Counted from the first letter of the stretch, positions 1 through 8,484 are shown. The stretch is 26,264 bases of DNA from Anaerolineaceae bacterium (GCA_028714615.1 JAQTMA010000032.1:1-26264), one strand, 5' to 3'. Numbers and translations: made by a program. Notes: generated by a model not told the origin, from the letters alone.

Positions 1-48
1 ATGGCGATCATTCGAAACACCATCAGCCTGGTCAACCTTCAGGAGTGA
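1..48 (+). CDS. C-terminal tail of an upstream gene (5' truncated by window)
   Basis: Frame 1 is open from the first base to a TGA at 46-48, giving only about 15 codons ending in LVNLQE. The stop sits inside the ribosome-binding region of the next gene, the spacing expected of two genes in one operon. The first triplet happens to be ATG, but a 15-residue gene is unlikely, so I read it as the end of a longer gene cut by the window edge. The product cannot be identified. Confidence 0.35.
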   Translation: MAIIRNTISLVNLQE

Positions 49-53
49 GGAAC

Positions 54-1232
54 ATGGGCATTCAAAGAATCCCTTCAACCAGTAACCCGAAAGTATGGAT
101 GAGGATCGGTGGTGACCTGGTTGTTCATGGCTGGGAGCAGAACGAAATCTCCGTTGAAAGCGGTGATATGCCATCTCTCCGCATTCAACAGGTAGGTGAT
201 ACCTTGCGGATTGAATCATCGGATGATTGCCGTATATCCATCCCGCAGCAGGCCAACCTCGAGGTGGATAAAGTCGGCGGCGATGCAGCCTTCTCTGATC
301 TTCCGGGTGCGTTATCCATCCGGAAAGTGGGCGGAGATTGCAAGGTCAGCCGGGTGGGGGTGCTGACAATAGCACGGGTGGGGGGAGGTCTGGCACTGCA
401 ACAGGTCGCCGGCGATATCTCGATTGATAAAGTCGGCGGAGACATGCGCCTGGACCAGGCTGGCGGCCGGCTTGCGCTCAATTCTAGCGGGGGAGACCTT
501 GAACTACGAGATGTTCAGGCTGTGCGTGCGATTGCAGGCGGGGATGTGGTCATGAAGATCAATCGTCTCGACCCGCGTGGGTATGAGGTGCGTGCTGGGG
601 GTGATTTTCAGTGCGATGTGCCCGAGAATTCCGAGGTGGATCTCGAACTCGAAGCCGGTTCTCATTCCATTCACCTTCGCCTCCCTGGTTTGATCACCGA
701 GATCGATAGGCGCTTTTTCAAACAGTCCGCCGGAAAGGGAGGGATTCCATTGACCGTGAAGGCAGGCGGTGACATCTCCATCGAATGTCCAGGCTTACAG
801 GGACAGCCTACGGATCGATATTCAACTGGGGAGAGTCTGGATGATCTGGGGGAACGTATCTCTCGACAGGTGGAAGAAGGCTTTCGTACTGCGGACTTGT
901 CTACCCGGCTTACATCCGAGATGACCCGGCGGACGGAAACACTCACTCAGCGTGCTTTACAACACGCCCAATCCCGCATTCAGGCAGTTTTACAACGCCT
1001 GGAGCAGCCGGTCCGTTCCGCGAAAACGGTCACGCCACCAACCGGCGTGGCTTCCCCCGCGGAGGGTTTTGAACCCACTCCCAACCCGGTAAGTGTACAG
1101 GACGATGCAACCGATCCTGTTAGCGATGAAGAGCGCATGATTATTCTGCAGATGCTGGAAGAGAAGAAGATCACTGTTGATGAGGCCGAACGCCTTTTAG
1201 ATGCCCTGGAAAGCGGCAATATAGCCGAATAA
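54..1232 (+). CDS. VGGD-repeat protein with C-terminal SHOCT-like domain
   Basis: This 392-residue protein has no recognised enzymatic motif. Residues about 10-245 are short beta-rich repeats marked by VGGD or variants (near residues 74, 92, 109, 118, 127, 147, 162 and 182), roughly every 9-20 residues, which suggests a beta-solenoid of the DUF4097/adhesin-like type. A charged helical linker (about 260-310) and a proline-rich stretch follow. The end (about 355-388, DEERMIILQMLEEKKITVDEAERLL) resembles the SHOCT-like tail found on many Chloroflexota and Firmicutes regulatory proteins. There is no signal peptide or membrane segment. I chose ATG 54, which lies 8 nt after AGGAG; a GTG at 45 is the alternative. 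It probably shares an operon with the gene ending at 48. Its function is unknown; protein-protein contact is an inference from the repeats. Confidence 0.75.
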   Translation: MGIQRIPSTSNPKVWMRIGGDLVVHGWEQNEISVESGDMPSLRIQQVGDTLRIESSDDCRISIPQQANLEVDKVGGDAAFSDLPGALSIRKVGGDCKVSRVGVLTIARVGGGLALQQVAGDISIDKVGGDMRLDQAGGRLALNSSGGDLELRDVQAVRAIAGGDVVMKINRLDPRGYEVRAGGDFQCDVPENSEVDLELEAGSHSIHLRLPGLITEIDRRFFKQSAGKGGIPLTVKAGGDISIECPGLQGQPTDRYSTGESLDDLGERISRQVEEGFRTADLSTRLTSEMTRRTETLTQRALQHAQSRIQAVLQRLEQPVRSAKTVTPPTGVASPAEGFEPTPNPVSVQDDATDPVSDEERMIILQMLEEKKITVDEAERLLDALESGNIAE

Positions 1233-1293
1233 GCATTGAAGGATTGAAGAGATAAGCGTGGAGCATCGCAGAGCTCAAAGAAGCTGGTAAACC

Positions 1294-2784
1294 TTACTGC
1301 ACCTGGTTGTAATAGTTATAGATTGCAGTGCTCAGTTGAGAGAAAAGCTGGTTGGTCGGATCGAAAACCAACGACGTGGGACTGTACATAAATCCAGATA
1401 TGATATAGTTGCCCCCTTGCGTATAGGCGATACCAGCATCTCCGAAGGTATGGATCAGCCGGTCATTGGTGATTGCCCAGGCGTGCTTATGCGCGAAGCG
1501 TGTCCCTTCCGGAAGACCCGCTTGGAAAAGCACGCCAATCTTGTTTTTGGACATCGTGTTGATCATGGTCTGGCATTCCGATTGGGTGATCTCCCCGTTG
1601 AAGGCTGCGATCAATGCACCGCCATCTTCGGTCGCACATTGATAAATATCATTGAGCAGCATACCGATATCCATCGCCGTAGTCTGGTTATACTGGTCCG
1701 GATCGGTAGTTACATCTTTGCGTTGGTTGGCAGGGGTATCATAGTGCGCCAGGAAAATCGGTTCCGACATGAATGCTCCCAGGAAGGTATTTTGCAGACC
1801 AATGGCGCGCATATCTTCGGTGACCATCAATGGCCCTCGTCCTGGATCGAGCAGTTTGCGCATTAAGACGTCAGCCGGTGGATTCTCTGACTGGTCCATC
1901 ATCAAATCGAGCTGGTTAGGATTGGCCAATTCCTCTGGCAGAGTATCCTGAATGCGGCGGAAAACCGAAACCATGATAGGGATTTTGATGGTGCTCTCGG
2001 CGGAAAAGGCAATATCTGGCGGCGGTATGGGTCCTTCCCCGGATTGGTAGACGAAATGGATCTCTTGTTGGGTCTGCAAGTCCAACAAGTAGAGCTCCGC
2101 CAGGCCATCAAATTGGTTGACCGTCAGGATTTGTTTGAGCATAACCTGAAGATTCTGAAAAGCCGGGCGCGGGGGAGTAGTACGATCGTAAGAAAGGTTA
2201 ACCACTCGATGGGTGGGAGAGTGCAAGGCATCTTCGATTATGCTGACGGCCCGGTCTACATTCAAAGCTGTACCGGCTTGTCCGGCCTGGAAACTGGTGC
2301 TGCCTGGGATTGGGATGGCCGCGCTGGGTGGGCTATCGTAACGGGATGCGATCTCCTCCAGCAGGTATTTCCGCAACCGATCTTCGGATATGCTTGCCAG
2401 GAGAGGTATTTTCGTGGGAACTTCGTTACGGTTCCAGAGAGTATTCCAGAAATCCAACCAAAAGGGCTGGTTTACGCGCTGCAACTCTGCAGCGGCCAGC
2501 ATACTTTCCAGGTCCAATTCAAAACCCAGGGTGGAGGGTTTTATTTGGACTACACCTGTGCCATAATGCAGTTCGATCGGAACCGCATACATGTGTAGCA
2601 GGCGTTGAGCAGCTTGTTGCCGATCCAGGCCACCCACCGGTACGCCAGCAATACTCAGCCCGAGGGGAAAACTGCCTCGGACGCGGCTAAAGTTGATTAA
2701 TTGTAGAACTGTCAACACTGCCGCCGCAAAGATAAAAACCAGCGCGATCCAGCGCAGCGCAGATATGGAACCATGTCTTCTCAC
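1294..2784 (-). CDS. Membrane-anchored serine hydrolase, beta-lactamase/PBP fold
   Basis: The 496-residue protein starts with a short basic stretch and one hydrophobic helix (about 10-30), so it is probably anchored with its bulk outside the cell. Residues about 45-200 look like the peptidoglycan-binding-type domain seen before VanW and L,D-transpeptidase domains. Residues about 220-490 look like a class A beta-lactamase (beta-lactamase2) domain. The SxxK motif is STIK at 264-267, SEN at 299-301 stands where SDN is expected, and KHAW at 433-436 stands where KTG is expected. The general-base glutamate of class A enzymes is not evident, so a cell-wall peptidase or degenerate esterase is as likely as a true beta-lactamase. 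The start is GTG, preceded by GAGG. A possible extended -10 (TGGTAGAAT on the minus strand, about 2823-2831) lies upstream. The gene is convergent with the VGGD-repeat gene. Confidence 0.8.
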   Translation of the reverse strand: MRRHGSISALRWIALVFIFAAAVLTVLQLINFSRVRGSFPLGLSIAGVPVGGLDRQQAAQRLLHMYAVPIELHYGTGVVQIKPSTLGFELDLESMLAAAELQRVNQPFWLDFWNTLWNRNEVPTKIPLLASISEDRLRKYLLEEIASRYDSPPSAAIPIPGSTSFQAGQAGTALNVDRAVSIIEDALHSPTHRVVNLSYDRTTPPRPAFQNLQVMLKQILTVNQFDGLAELYLLDLQTQQEIHFVYQSGEGPIPPPDIAFSAESTIKIPIMVSVFRRIQDTLPEELANPNQLDLMMDQSENPPADVLMRKLLDPGRGPLMVTEDMRAIGLQNTFLGAFMSEPIFLAHYDTPANQRKDVTTDPDQYNQTTAMDIGMLLNDIYQCATEDGGALIAAFNGEITQSECQTMINTMSKNKIGVLFQAGLPEGTRFAHKHAWAITNDRLIHTFGDAGIAYTQGGNYIISGFMYSPTSLVFDPTNQLFSQLSTAIYNYYNQVQ

Positions 2785-2893
2785 GAGACCTCTATGGGGT
2801 GTTTTGGACTCATCTACTTGTTATTCTACCAGATTACCCAGCCTTCCATCGTGAATGCCAATGCCCGTGTCATTCCCCCGTACCAATCGCCGG

Positions 2894-2919
2894 GTCAATG
2901 CCTAGTGTCAATGCCTAGT
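2894..2919. repeat. Perfect tandem repeat of a 13-mer next to the gmd promoter
   Basis: GTCAATGCCTAGT occurs twice head to tail (2894-2906 and 2907-2919). The last T of the second copy is the first base of the -35 hexamer at 2919-2924. Direct repeats at this position are typical of activator sites, but the binding protein is unknown. Confidence 0.8.
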
Positions 2920-2947
2920 TGACAGTCCTTCTGCCTCTGAGTATACT
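2919..2947 (+). promoter_or_regulatory. Promoter for gmd (TTGACA-N17-TATACT)
   Basis: A perfect -35 TTGACA (2919-2924), a 17-nt spacer and -10 TATACT (2942-2947) lie about 135 bases upstream of the gmd start. This leaves an untranslated leader of about 130 nt in which I see no clear riboswitch or attenuator. Confidence 0.7.
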
Positions 2948-3083
2948 TACCCGCGCTGTTGCACGATAGCAAACGACCCTTTCATCCTCATTCGACCCAT
3001 TCCCCGACGAGACGATTGGGCAGTGGATTTCCTAACATTGGAACTCGAGTGGAAATGTACTACCCAAAACCAGGGAGGCTACC

Positions 3084-4157
3084 TTGAAGAAAGCACTAAT
3101 TACTGGGATCACCGGGCAAGACGGTTCATACCTGGCAGAATTGCTTCTGGCAAAAGGGTATGAAGTGCATGGGTTGATCCGCCGCGCCAGCACGTTCAAC
3201 ACGCGACGCATCGACCACCTCTATCACGATCCGCACGCCAATGGCGATCCGGTGCATCTCTACCTGCACTACGGCGATATTACCGCGGCAGACGCACTCC
3301 TGGACGTGATTTACAACGTACGGCCGGAAGAGATCTACCACCTGGCAGCCCAATCCCACGTGCGGGTGAGCTTTGACATGCCCGAGTACACCGGCGATAC
3401 CACCGGTTTGGGTACGATCCGTATCCTGGAAGCTGTGCGCAAGAGCGGCATCCAGACCCGCTATTACCAGGCTTCCTCCAGCGAAATGTTTGGTGCTGCT
3501 GCTCCTCCTCAGAATGAAGCTACTCCCTTCCAGCCGCGCAGCCCGTATGCCGCAGCCAAGCTGTACTCCTATTGGATTGCGCGCAACTACCGGGAAGGCT
3601 ACGGATTACACGCCTCCAACGGTATCCTGTTCAACCACGAATCACCCAGGCGAGGGGAGACCTTCGTCACCCGGAAGATTACCCGCGCCCTGGCGGCCAT
3701 CCAATCCGGCGCACAAAAATCCTTGTACCTGGGCAATTTGGAAGCAAGGCGCGACTGGGGCTACGCCCCCGAGTATGTTGAAGCCATGTTGTCCATCACC
3801 CAGCAAGAACAGGCCGGAGACTACGTCATCGGCACAGGCGAAGCCCATACCATCCGCGAGTTTCTGGATGAAGCCTTCGGTTACGCCGGTATGGATTGGC
3901 AACAATTTGTGAAAATCGACCCGCGTTACTTCCGACCTACCGAGGTGGACTACCTGATGGCAGATGCTCGCCATGCCCAAGAGACGCTAGGTTGGGCGCC
4001 CAAGGTGTGTTTCCGTGACCTGGTGCGTATCATGGTGGATGCCGATCTGGAGCTGTCGGGCTTGCCCTGCCCGGGAGAAGGGCGCGCGCGCCTGGCGGAG
4101 TTGTTCGGGGATGGTTGGCACCGCTGGGAACACCAGGTCGTCAGCATGGAACGCTAG
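3084..4157 (+). CDS. gmd: GDP-mannose 4,6-dehydratase
   Basis: This 357-residue protein is an extended short-chain dehydrogenase/reductase that converts GDP-D-mannose to GDP-4-keto-6-deoxy-D-mannose, the precursor of GDP-fucose, GDP-rhamnose and related sugars for surface glycans. The Rossmann motif is [10 protein letters not shown] at the N terminus. [12 protein letters not shown], the substrate-site SSSEMFG, the catalytic SPYAAAKLY (YxxxK) and [16 protein letters not shown] are all present and characteristic of Gmd, and the length is normal. Translation appears to start at TTG 3084, because GGGAGG lies just upstream and the N terminus MKKALITG fits the family. No fcl/GMER or rmd partner is in the window, so the end product sugar is unknown. 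It is a single-gene unit followed by a transporter remnant. Confidence 0.95.
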   Translation: MKKALITGITGQDGSYLAELLLAKGYEVHGLIRRASTFNTRRIDHLYHDPHANGDPVHLYLHYGDITAADALLDVIYNVRPEEIYHLAAQSHVRVSFDMPEYTGDTTGLGTIRILEAVRKSGIQTRYYQASSSEMFGAAAPPQNEATPFQPRSPYAAAKLYSYWIARNYREGYGLHASNGILFNHESPRRGETFVTRKITRALAAIQSGAQKSLYLGNLEARRDWGYAPEYVEAMLSITQQEQAGDYVIGTGEAHTIREFLDEAFGYAGMDWQQFVKIDPRYFRPTEVDYLMADARHAQETLGWAPKVCFRDLVRIMVDADLELSGLPCPGEGRARLAELFGDGWHRWEHQVVSMER

Positions 4158-4368
4158 CCTGCGACGGCTGTATGCTTCCGTGCCAGGTCAAAGCGGTACT
4201 GTGATGACTTTGAGTAACGTTTCTGGTTTGTTTGGGAAACTCATTCCCTTGGCAATCGGAATAGCGGCCGAACGCTTCGGTATTGGGATTGCCATCTGGC
4301 TGCTCCTGCTCGGGCCGGTCGCTCTGCTGGTAGGAGTCCCACGCCCAGAATCTCAGCTTGTGAACTGA
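4158..4368 (+). pseudogene. C-terminal remnant of an MFS transporter
   Basis: Between gmd and the convergent gene, the frame ending at TGA 4366-4368 encodes about 60 residues resembling the last two transmembrane helices of a major facilitator transporter: PGQSGTVMTLSNVSGLFGKL, then IPLAIGIAAERFGIGIAIW and LLLLGPVALLVGVPRPES. No start codon or ribosome-binding site leads into it; the frame simply runs back out of phase into the end of gmd. I infer that most of a transporter was deleted, leaving only its tail fused to the gmd end. The assignment rests on pattern similarity (PGQSGT, AERFG, WLLLLGP) and has not been searched. Confidence 0.55.
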
Positions 4369-4398
4369 ATGGAATAAGGGGAGGTGGAGTTGATGGGG

Positions 4399-5205
4399 TT
4401 ATACCACACCCGGTTGCTTATTAATTTCTGCGTACACCTGGTTGAAAAACTCCTCCACTTTTTCGCTTGAAACGAACATATCCATGTACAAACCGCTGTA
4501 CACCGACATAGCTGACCGTGCTACCGGGAGCAAGTTGGACGGTAAGTGCTCAATGGCCCAGCGCCCGCCCTCATCTTTCGAGAGGATCTGGCCTTCCCGC
4601 AAGTAAGCCAGAACTCTACATGCATTTAAGATCGGATAGATCGGTTTGCTTCCAAGCAGCGATCTTGACCATTCTAGATCAGCCATAACTGAGGCAAGGT
4701 AATCCTCCTTTGGAATTTCGGGAAATACCTTTTCAACCGGCTCGCCAAACAGACAGATCCCGCGCGCGCGTAAAACCGTGATGTGGGCAGCTAAATCGCG
4801 GTCAACTTTGGGCTCTCCGTTCCAATTCCGCCATGTGCCATCTCCCAGCTCACGGGTCAACTGCTCGCGGTGGTCTTCGCTGTAGTGCAGAAGATAAGGC
4901 GTTGGGTTTTGCCAGGGTTGAAGATCGCTCAAGCGCAGTAAGCTAAATTCCAGGGGCGTGGGAGCGTTGCTCAGTTTGAAAAGCTCTTCAACGATAGCTT
5001 TCTGGGTATCGATGATGATCCCATTCTTTATCACCGCCAGAAGATCTACATCGCTGAGGCGTGGATTGAAGCAACCCATCGCCAGTGAACCATGTAAATA
5101 GACACCGACCAGGTCTTTCTCAAATCGGTTGCGCAATGCACTCACCAGCCGCGAAACCTGCCCGCGGGTTGTGTCTGGGCTATTCTTCCATCCATATTGG
5201 GACAT
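4399..5205 (-). CDS. AadA-like nucleotidyltransferase (aminoglycoside adenylyltransferase family)
   Basis: This 268-residue protein has the polymerase-beta-type nucleotidyltransferase signature HGSLAMG...SDVDLL: GS at 39-40 and the metal-binding pair D52/D54. The C-terminal half carries the helical domain of AadA/ANT(3'')(9) enzymes (DUF4111-type), including NACRVLAYLREGQILSKDEG. Length and domain order match AadA proteins (about 260 aa), which transfer AMP from ATP to streptomycin or spectinomycin. Chromosomal homologues in environmental bacteria often have no proven resistance role, so the substrate is uncertain. It is monocistronic, convergent with gmd and divergent from valS. The ribosome-binding site is weak (TTAGG). 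No mobile element flanks it, so recent acquisition is not indicated. Confidence 0.8.
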   Translation of the reverse strand: MSQYGWKNSPDTTRGQVSRLVSALRNRFEKDLVGVYLHGSLAMGCFNPRLSDVDLLAVIKNGIIIDTQKAIVEELFKLSNAPTPLEFSLLRLSDLQPWQNPTPYLLHYSEDHREQLTRELGDGTWRNWNGEPKVDRDLAAHITVLRARGICLFGEPVEKVFPEIPKEDYLASVMADLEWSRSLLGSKPIYPILNACRVLAYLREGQILSKDEGGRWAIEHLPSNLLPVARSAMSVYSGLYMDMFVSSEKVEEFFNQVYAEINKQPGVV

Positions 5206-5246
5206 AGCCTAAGTATCTCATAGAATCCTATCATTAATAATACTCT

Positions 5247-5285
5247 GGACACGGAACCTTGCACCGCCCGTAAGGGTCCGTGTCC
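5247..5285. repeat. Inverted repeat between the nucleotidyltransferase gene and valS
   Basis: GGACACGGAACCTT (5247-5260) pairs with AAGGGTCCGTGTCC (5272-5285) at 13 of 14 positions around an 11-nt loop. Neither strand has a following T run, so it is not a good terminator. It lies between the start of the minus-strand gene and the valS promoter, so a shared regulatory role is possible but unproven. Confidence 0.6.
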
Positions 5286-5299
5286 ATAGGTTTTCTGGT

Positions 5300-5327
5300 T
5301 TGATATAGGCTTCGATCATGCTATAAT
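5300..5327 (+). promoter_or_regulatory. Promoter of the valS T-box leader
   Basis: -35 TTGATA (5300-5305), a 16-nt spacer and -10 TATAAT (5322-5327) preceded by TGC, i.e. an extended -10. Transcription would start near 5334, giving a leader of about 310 nt, as expected for a T-box gene. Confidence 0.7.
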
Positions 5328-5374
5328 AATGTTCACATTTATATACCTCTGATCCAGGAGGAGTAGGTGGTTGG

Positions 5375-5621
5375 TGCGCTGACAGAGAAGGAACCGGTAT
5401 ATGCTGCAAGGTTCCCCGGTAGTCCGAAACCGAAGTCGCCTGGAGGGATTGCCAAAGAAATTCGCATTCGCGAAGTGTAGACTGGCACGGGTGAGCCCGT
5501 TAGCGCGAAGCCTCGATCGTTGTCGGGGCGGTGAGTGCGGTGGGCTCTGATCCACCGAAGCGAGGTGGTACCGCGGAAGGAAGTTCCTTTCGTCCTCTAG
5601 GACGGAAGGAATTATTGTTTT
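5375..5621 (+). promoter_or_regulatory. T-box leader (tRNA-Val-sensing riboswitch) of valS
   Basis: The conserved T-box core GCGAGGTGGTACCGCGG is at 5560-5576, preceded by GAGTGCGGTGGGCTCT, which is typical of the antiterminator region. It is followed by an intrinsic terminator. Upstream are a GGAACC/GGTTCC stem (5390-5415) and an ACGGGTGAGCCCGT hairpin, consistent with stem I and later stems. In this family uncharged cognate tRNA pairs with a specifier codon in stem I and with the T-box bulge (TGGT), favouring the antiterminator. The gene downstream is valyl-tRNA synthetase, so the tRNA should be tRNA-Val. GTC triplets are present in stem I, but I could not fix the specifier by eye. The 5' boundary is approximate. 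Confidence 0.88.
5584..5621 (+). terminator. Attenuator terminator of the valS T-box
   Basis: A 12-bp stem (5584-5595 with 5600-5611, one G-T pair) and a TCTA loop are followed by TTATTGTTTT. It lies just after the T-box core, which would be sequestered in the alternative antiterminator fold. Confidence 0.85.
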
Positions 5622-5645
5622 AATTTTGATAGGATGGAGAACAGC

Positions 5646-8363
5646 ATGACAGAACATGAGCTGCCCAAGGCATACGACTTTCAATCCACAGAACAGCGCC
5701 TGTACCAGTGGTGGGAGCAGAGCGGCTATTTTAAGCCAGCAAACGATCCCAATGAGCCTGGTTTTGATCCAGGCAGAAAACCCTTCGTGATCTCAATTCC
5801 ACCCCCCAATGTAACCGGTGAGCTACACCTCGGGCATGCGATGTTTGTGTCCATGGAAGACCTGATGATCCGCTACCACCGCATGAAGGGGATTCCGACG
5901 CTCTGGGTCCCCGGCGCCGACCATGCTGGGATTGCCACCCAGTTACAGGTGGAGAAGCTCTTAGCCCAGCAAGGTCAGCACCGCGAACAGATCGGACGCG
6001 AAGAGTTCCTCCGGCGTACCTGGGCATGGAAGGAAAAGTACGGTGGGATGATCACGCGCCAGATCCGCCGTTTGGGCGCATCCTGCGATTGGAGCCGCGA
6101 GCGCTTTACCCTTGATCCTGGTCTCTCCAAGGCAGTCCGCGAAGCCTTTGTGCGCCTGTACGAGAAAGGCCTGATCTACCGCGGACCGCGCATGATCAAT
6201 TGGTCACCGGGTCTCAAGACGGCCGTCTCCGACCTGGAAGTGGAATATACCCAAGAACCCGGATTCTTGTATTACTTTCAATACCGGCTTGCACCTGATG
6301 GAACAAACGGGGATGGTGAATTCATCCCTGTGGCCACCACAAGGCCGGAAACTATCCTGGGAGATAGTGCCGTAGCGGTGCATCCCGAAGACCCGCGCTA
6401 CCAGAAATATGTCGGTCGCAAAGTCGTTGTTCCTATCCTCGGGCGCCAGATTCCGGTGATCGCGGATGATTATGTTGACCGTGAATTTGGGACTGGAGCA
6501 CTGAAGATCACTCCCGCCCATGATCCCAACGACTACCAAATCGGCCAACGCCACAATCTGGAAATGATATCCATGTTGGACGAGCAAGCGCGTGTCAACC
6601 AAAATGGCGGACCCTATGCCGGCATGGACCGCTTTGAAGCGCGTAAGCGGCTGTGGGCCGATATGACTACTCAGGGATTGGTGATTAAGGCTGAACCGTA
6701 TACACTCAACATCCCTCGCTCCCAACGCGGCGGCGAGATTGTCGAACCGATGATCTCGACCCAGTGGTTTGTGAATATCAAACCCATGGCGGAACCTGCC
6801 CTGGAGGCTGTGCGTGATGGGTGCGTTCGCATCGTTCCCGAGCGGTTCACCAAGGTGTACTATAACTGGCTTGAAAATATCCAGGACTGGTGCATCAGCC
6901 GCCAATTGTGGTGGGGACATCGCATCCCGGTCTGGTATTGCCAGGATTGTGGCGAGATGATTGTCTCGCGTGAAGATCCGCTCAATTGCCCACGCTGTTC
7001 CGGCGACCGTCTCGAACAAGATCCGGATGTGCTCGACACCTGGTTTTCCTCTGGGCTATGGCCATTCTCCACCTTGGGTTGGCCTGAAGAGACCCTGGAT
7101 TACAAATATTTCTACCCGACGACCCTGCTGGAGACCGGTTACGATATCCTCTTCTTTTGGGTGGCGCGCATGATCATGGACGGGTTGGAATTTACCGGCC
7201 AGGCGCCGTTCCGCACGGTTTACCTGCACGGTTTGATTCGCGATGAACATGGGCATAAGATGAGTAAGACCAAGGGGAATGTGATCGATCCATTGGTGGT
7301 CATGGATGAGTTGGGGACAGACGCCTTGCGCTTTACGCTACTGGTCGGTTCTACCCCCGGCAACGACATGAATCTTTCTACAAAGAAGGTCGAAGCGAAC
7401 CGTAATTTTGCCAACAAACTGTGGAACGCCGGTCGTTATGTGATCGGCGCACTACCCCAGGCTCCTTCGCATGCTAAAGACGAACCAGAATGGACATTAG
7501 CTGACCGCTGGATCCACACTCGCCTGGCGCAACTGCTGCGGGAAGTGGCGCGCTTATTCGATAATTTCCAATATGGTGAAGCTGGCCGTCAGATCTATGA
7601 TTTTTTCTGGAGCGAGTTCGCGGATTGGTACCTGGAAATCTCGAAGCTCCAAATGGCGGGAGGTGGGGATCGGGCTTTCTATACGGCCCAGACCCTGTTG
7701 AAAACATTGGACACCTGCTTGCGCTTGCTGCATCCCTTCACGCCATTTGTGACCGAAGAAATGTGGGGTCACCTCAAGGCGGCTGCACAAGCTGCGCCGG
7801 AAGGGTTCACACCGGCGAGTGGTTGGGAAGCTGCGCTGATTGTGGCGCATTGGCCGGAAATCCCCGCTGAGCAAGCTGGCGAAGCTGCAATTATTGCTGA
7901 TTTCAATCAGGTGATGGAAGTGGTCCGCTCGATCCGCAATGTACGCATGGAACAGAAGATCGCCCCCAGCCGCAAAATACCCGCGACCATCATTGCTGGT
8001 GAGAAGACTCGCATGCTGTGTGAGCAGGCTGATACGCTGCGCGTTCTTGCGGGGCTTGATGAGCACAACTTGCTTATTAGCGAAACTTTGCCAGACAAGC
8101 CCCAAGGACAGACCGGTTTAGTCGTTGCGGGCATCGAAATCTATCTGCCGCTGACCGGTTTAGTGGATGTGGCGGCCGAGAATGCTCGACTGAATAAGGA
8201 ACTAAGCGATATCCAAACTCAGATCCACCGCCTGGAAACCTTGCTGACCAGCAACTTTGCCCAGCGCGCTCCCAGTCCAGTGGTCGAGAAAGAACGCCAG
8301 AGGTTAGCAGCCTTCAAAGAGACTGCCGCGAAACTGCGCGAACAACTCGCAGCCTTGCAATAA
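5646..8363 (+). CDS. valS: Valyl-tRNA synthetase
   Basis: This class I aminoacyl-tRNA synthetase of 905 residues attaches valine to tRNA-Val in the cytoplasm. Visible signatures are the HIGH motif as HLGH (61-64) within PPPNVTGELHLGHAM, GADHAGIATQ, the CP1 editing domain with TTRPETILGDSAVAV, a CxxC...CxxC zinc-ribbon-like insertion just before DPDVLDTWFSSGLWP, and KMSKT (538-542) in place of KMSKS. An anticodon-binding domain follows, and the C-terminal coiled coil of ValRS is about residues 840-905. I chose ATG 5646 because GGAG lies 7 nt upstream; the ATG at 5634 has no proper spacing. The preceding T-box makes expression depend on tRNA-Val charging. A strong hairpin follows the gene. Confidence 0.97.
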   Translation: MTEHELPKAYDFQSTEQRLYQWWEQSGYFKPANDPNEPGFDPGRKPFVISIPPPNVTGELHLGHAMFVSMEDLMIRYHRMKGIPTLWVPGADHAGIATQLQVEKLLAQQGQHREQIGREEFLRRTWAWKEKYGGMITRQIRRLGASCDWSRERFTLDPGLSKAVREAFVRLYEKGLIYRGPRMINWSPGLKTAVSDLEVEYTQEPGFLYYFQYRLAPDGTNGDGEFIPVATTRPETILGDSAVAVHPEDPRYQKYVGRKVVVPILGRQIPVIADDYVDREFGTGALKITPAHDPNDYQIGQRHNLEMISMLDEQARVNQNGGPYAGMDRFEARKRLWADMTTQGLVIKAEPYTLNIPRSQRGGEIVEPMISTQWFVNIKPMAEPALEAVRDGCVRIVPERFTKVYYNWLENIQDWCISRQLWWGHRIPVWYCQDCGEMIVSREDPLNCPRCSGDRLEQDPDVLDTWFSSGLWPFSTLGWPEETLDYKYFYPTTLLETGYDILFFWVARMIMDGLEFTGQAPFRTVYLHGLIRDEHGHKMSKTKGNVIDPLVVMDELGTDALRFTLLVGSTPGNDMNLSTKKVEANRNFANKLWNAGRYVIGALPQAPSHAKDEPEWTLADRWIHTRLAQLLREVARLFDNFQYGEAGRQIYDFFWSEFADWYLEISKLQMAGGGDRAFYTAQTLLKTLDTCLRLLHPFTPFVTEEMWGHLKAAAQAAPEGFTPASGWEAALIVAHWPEIPAEQAGEAAIIADFNQVMEVVRSIRNVRMEQKIAPSRKIPATIIAGEKTRMLCEQADTLRVLAGLDEHNLLISETLPDKPQGQTGLVVAGIEIYLPLTGLVDVAAENARLNKELSDIQTQIHRLETLLTSNFAQRAPSPVVEKERQRLAAFKETAAKLREQLAALQ

Positions 8364-8384
8364 GTTACTGAAAAGTGCGACGAA

Positions 8385-8431
8385 AGCAACAAGCCGCCGC
8401 CTGGTGCATTCCGGGCGGCGGTTTGTTGTTT
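8385..8431 (+). terminator. Intrinsic terminator after valS
   Basis: AACAAGCCGCCGCC pairs with GGGCGGCGGTTTGTT across a loop of about 10 nt, followed by a short T-rich stretch (TTGTTTG). It lies just after the valS stop and before the next promoter. Confidence 0.75.
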
Positions 8432-8455
8432 GCAGTTCTGTTAGTCAATCGGAAG

Positions 8456-8484
8456 GTAACTGATAAGCATGAACTCCCTATAAT
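8456..8484 (+). promoter_or_regulatory. Candidate promoter of the pentapeptide-repeat gene
   Basis: A perfect -10 TATAAT (8479-8484) lies upstream of the gene. The -35 at 17-nt spacing is GTAACT (8456-8461), only a half match. A start near 8491 would leave only 8 nt before the upstream GTG, which favours translation from the later ATG at 8574. Confidence 0.45.

Noticed and set aside
6204..7019. 271-codon open frame antisense to valS
   Set aside because: It lies wholly opposite conserved ValRS catalytic and editing sequence, has no plausible domain and no ribosome-binding site; it is a codon-bias shadow.
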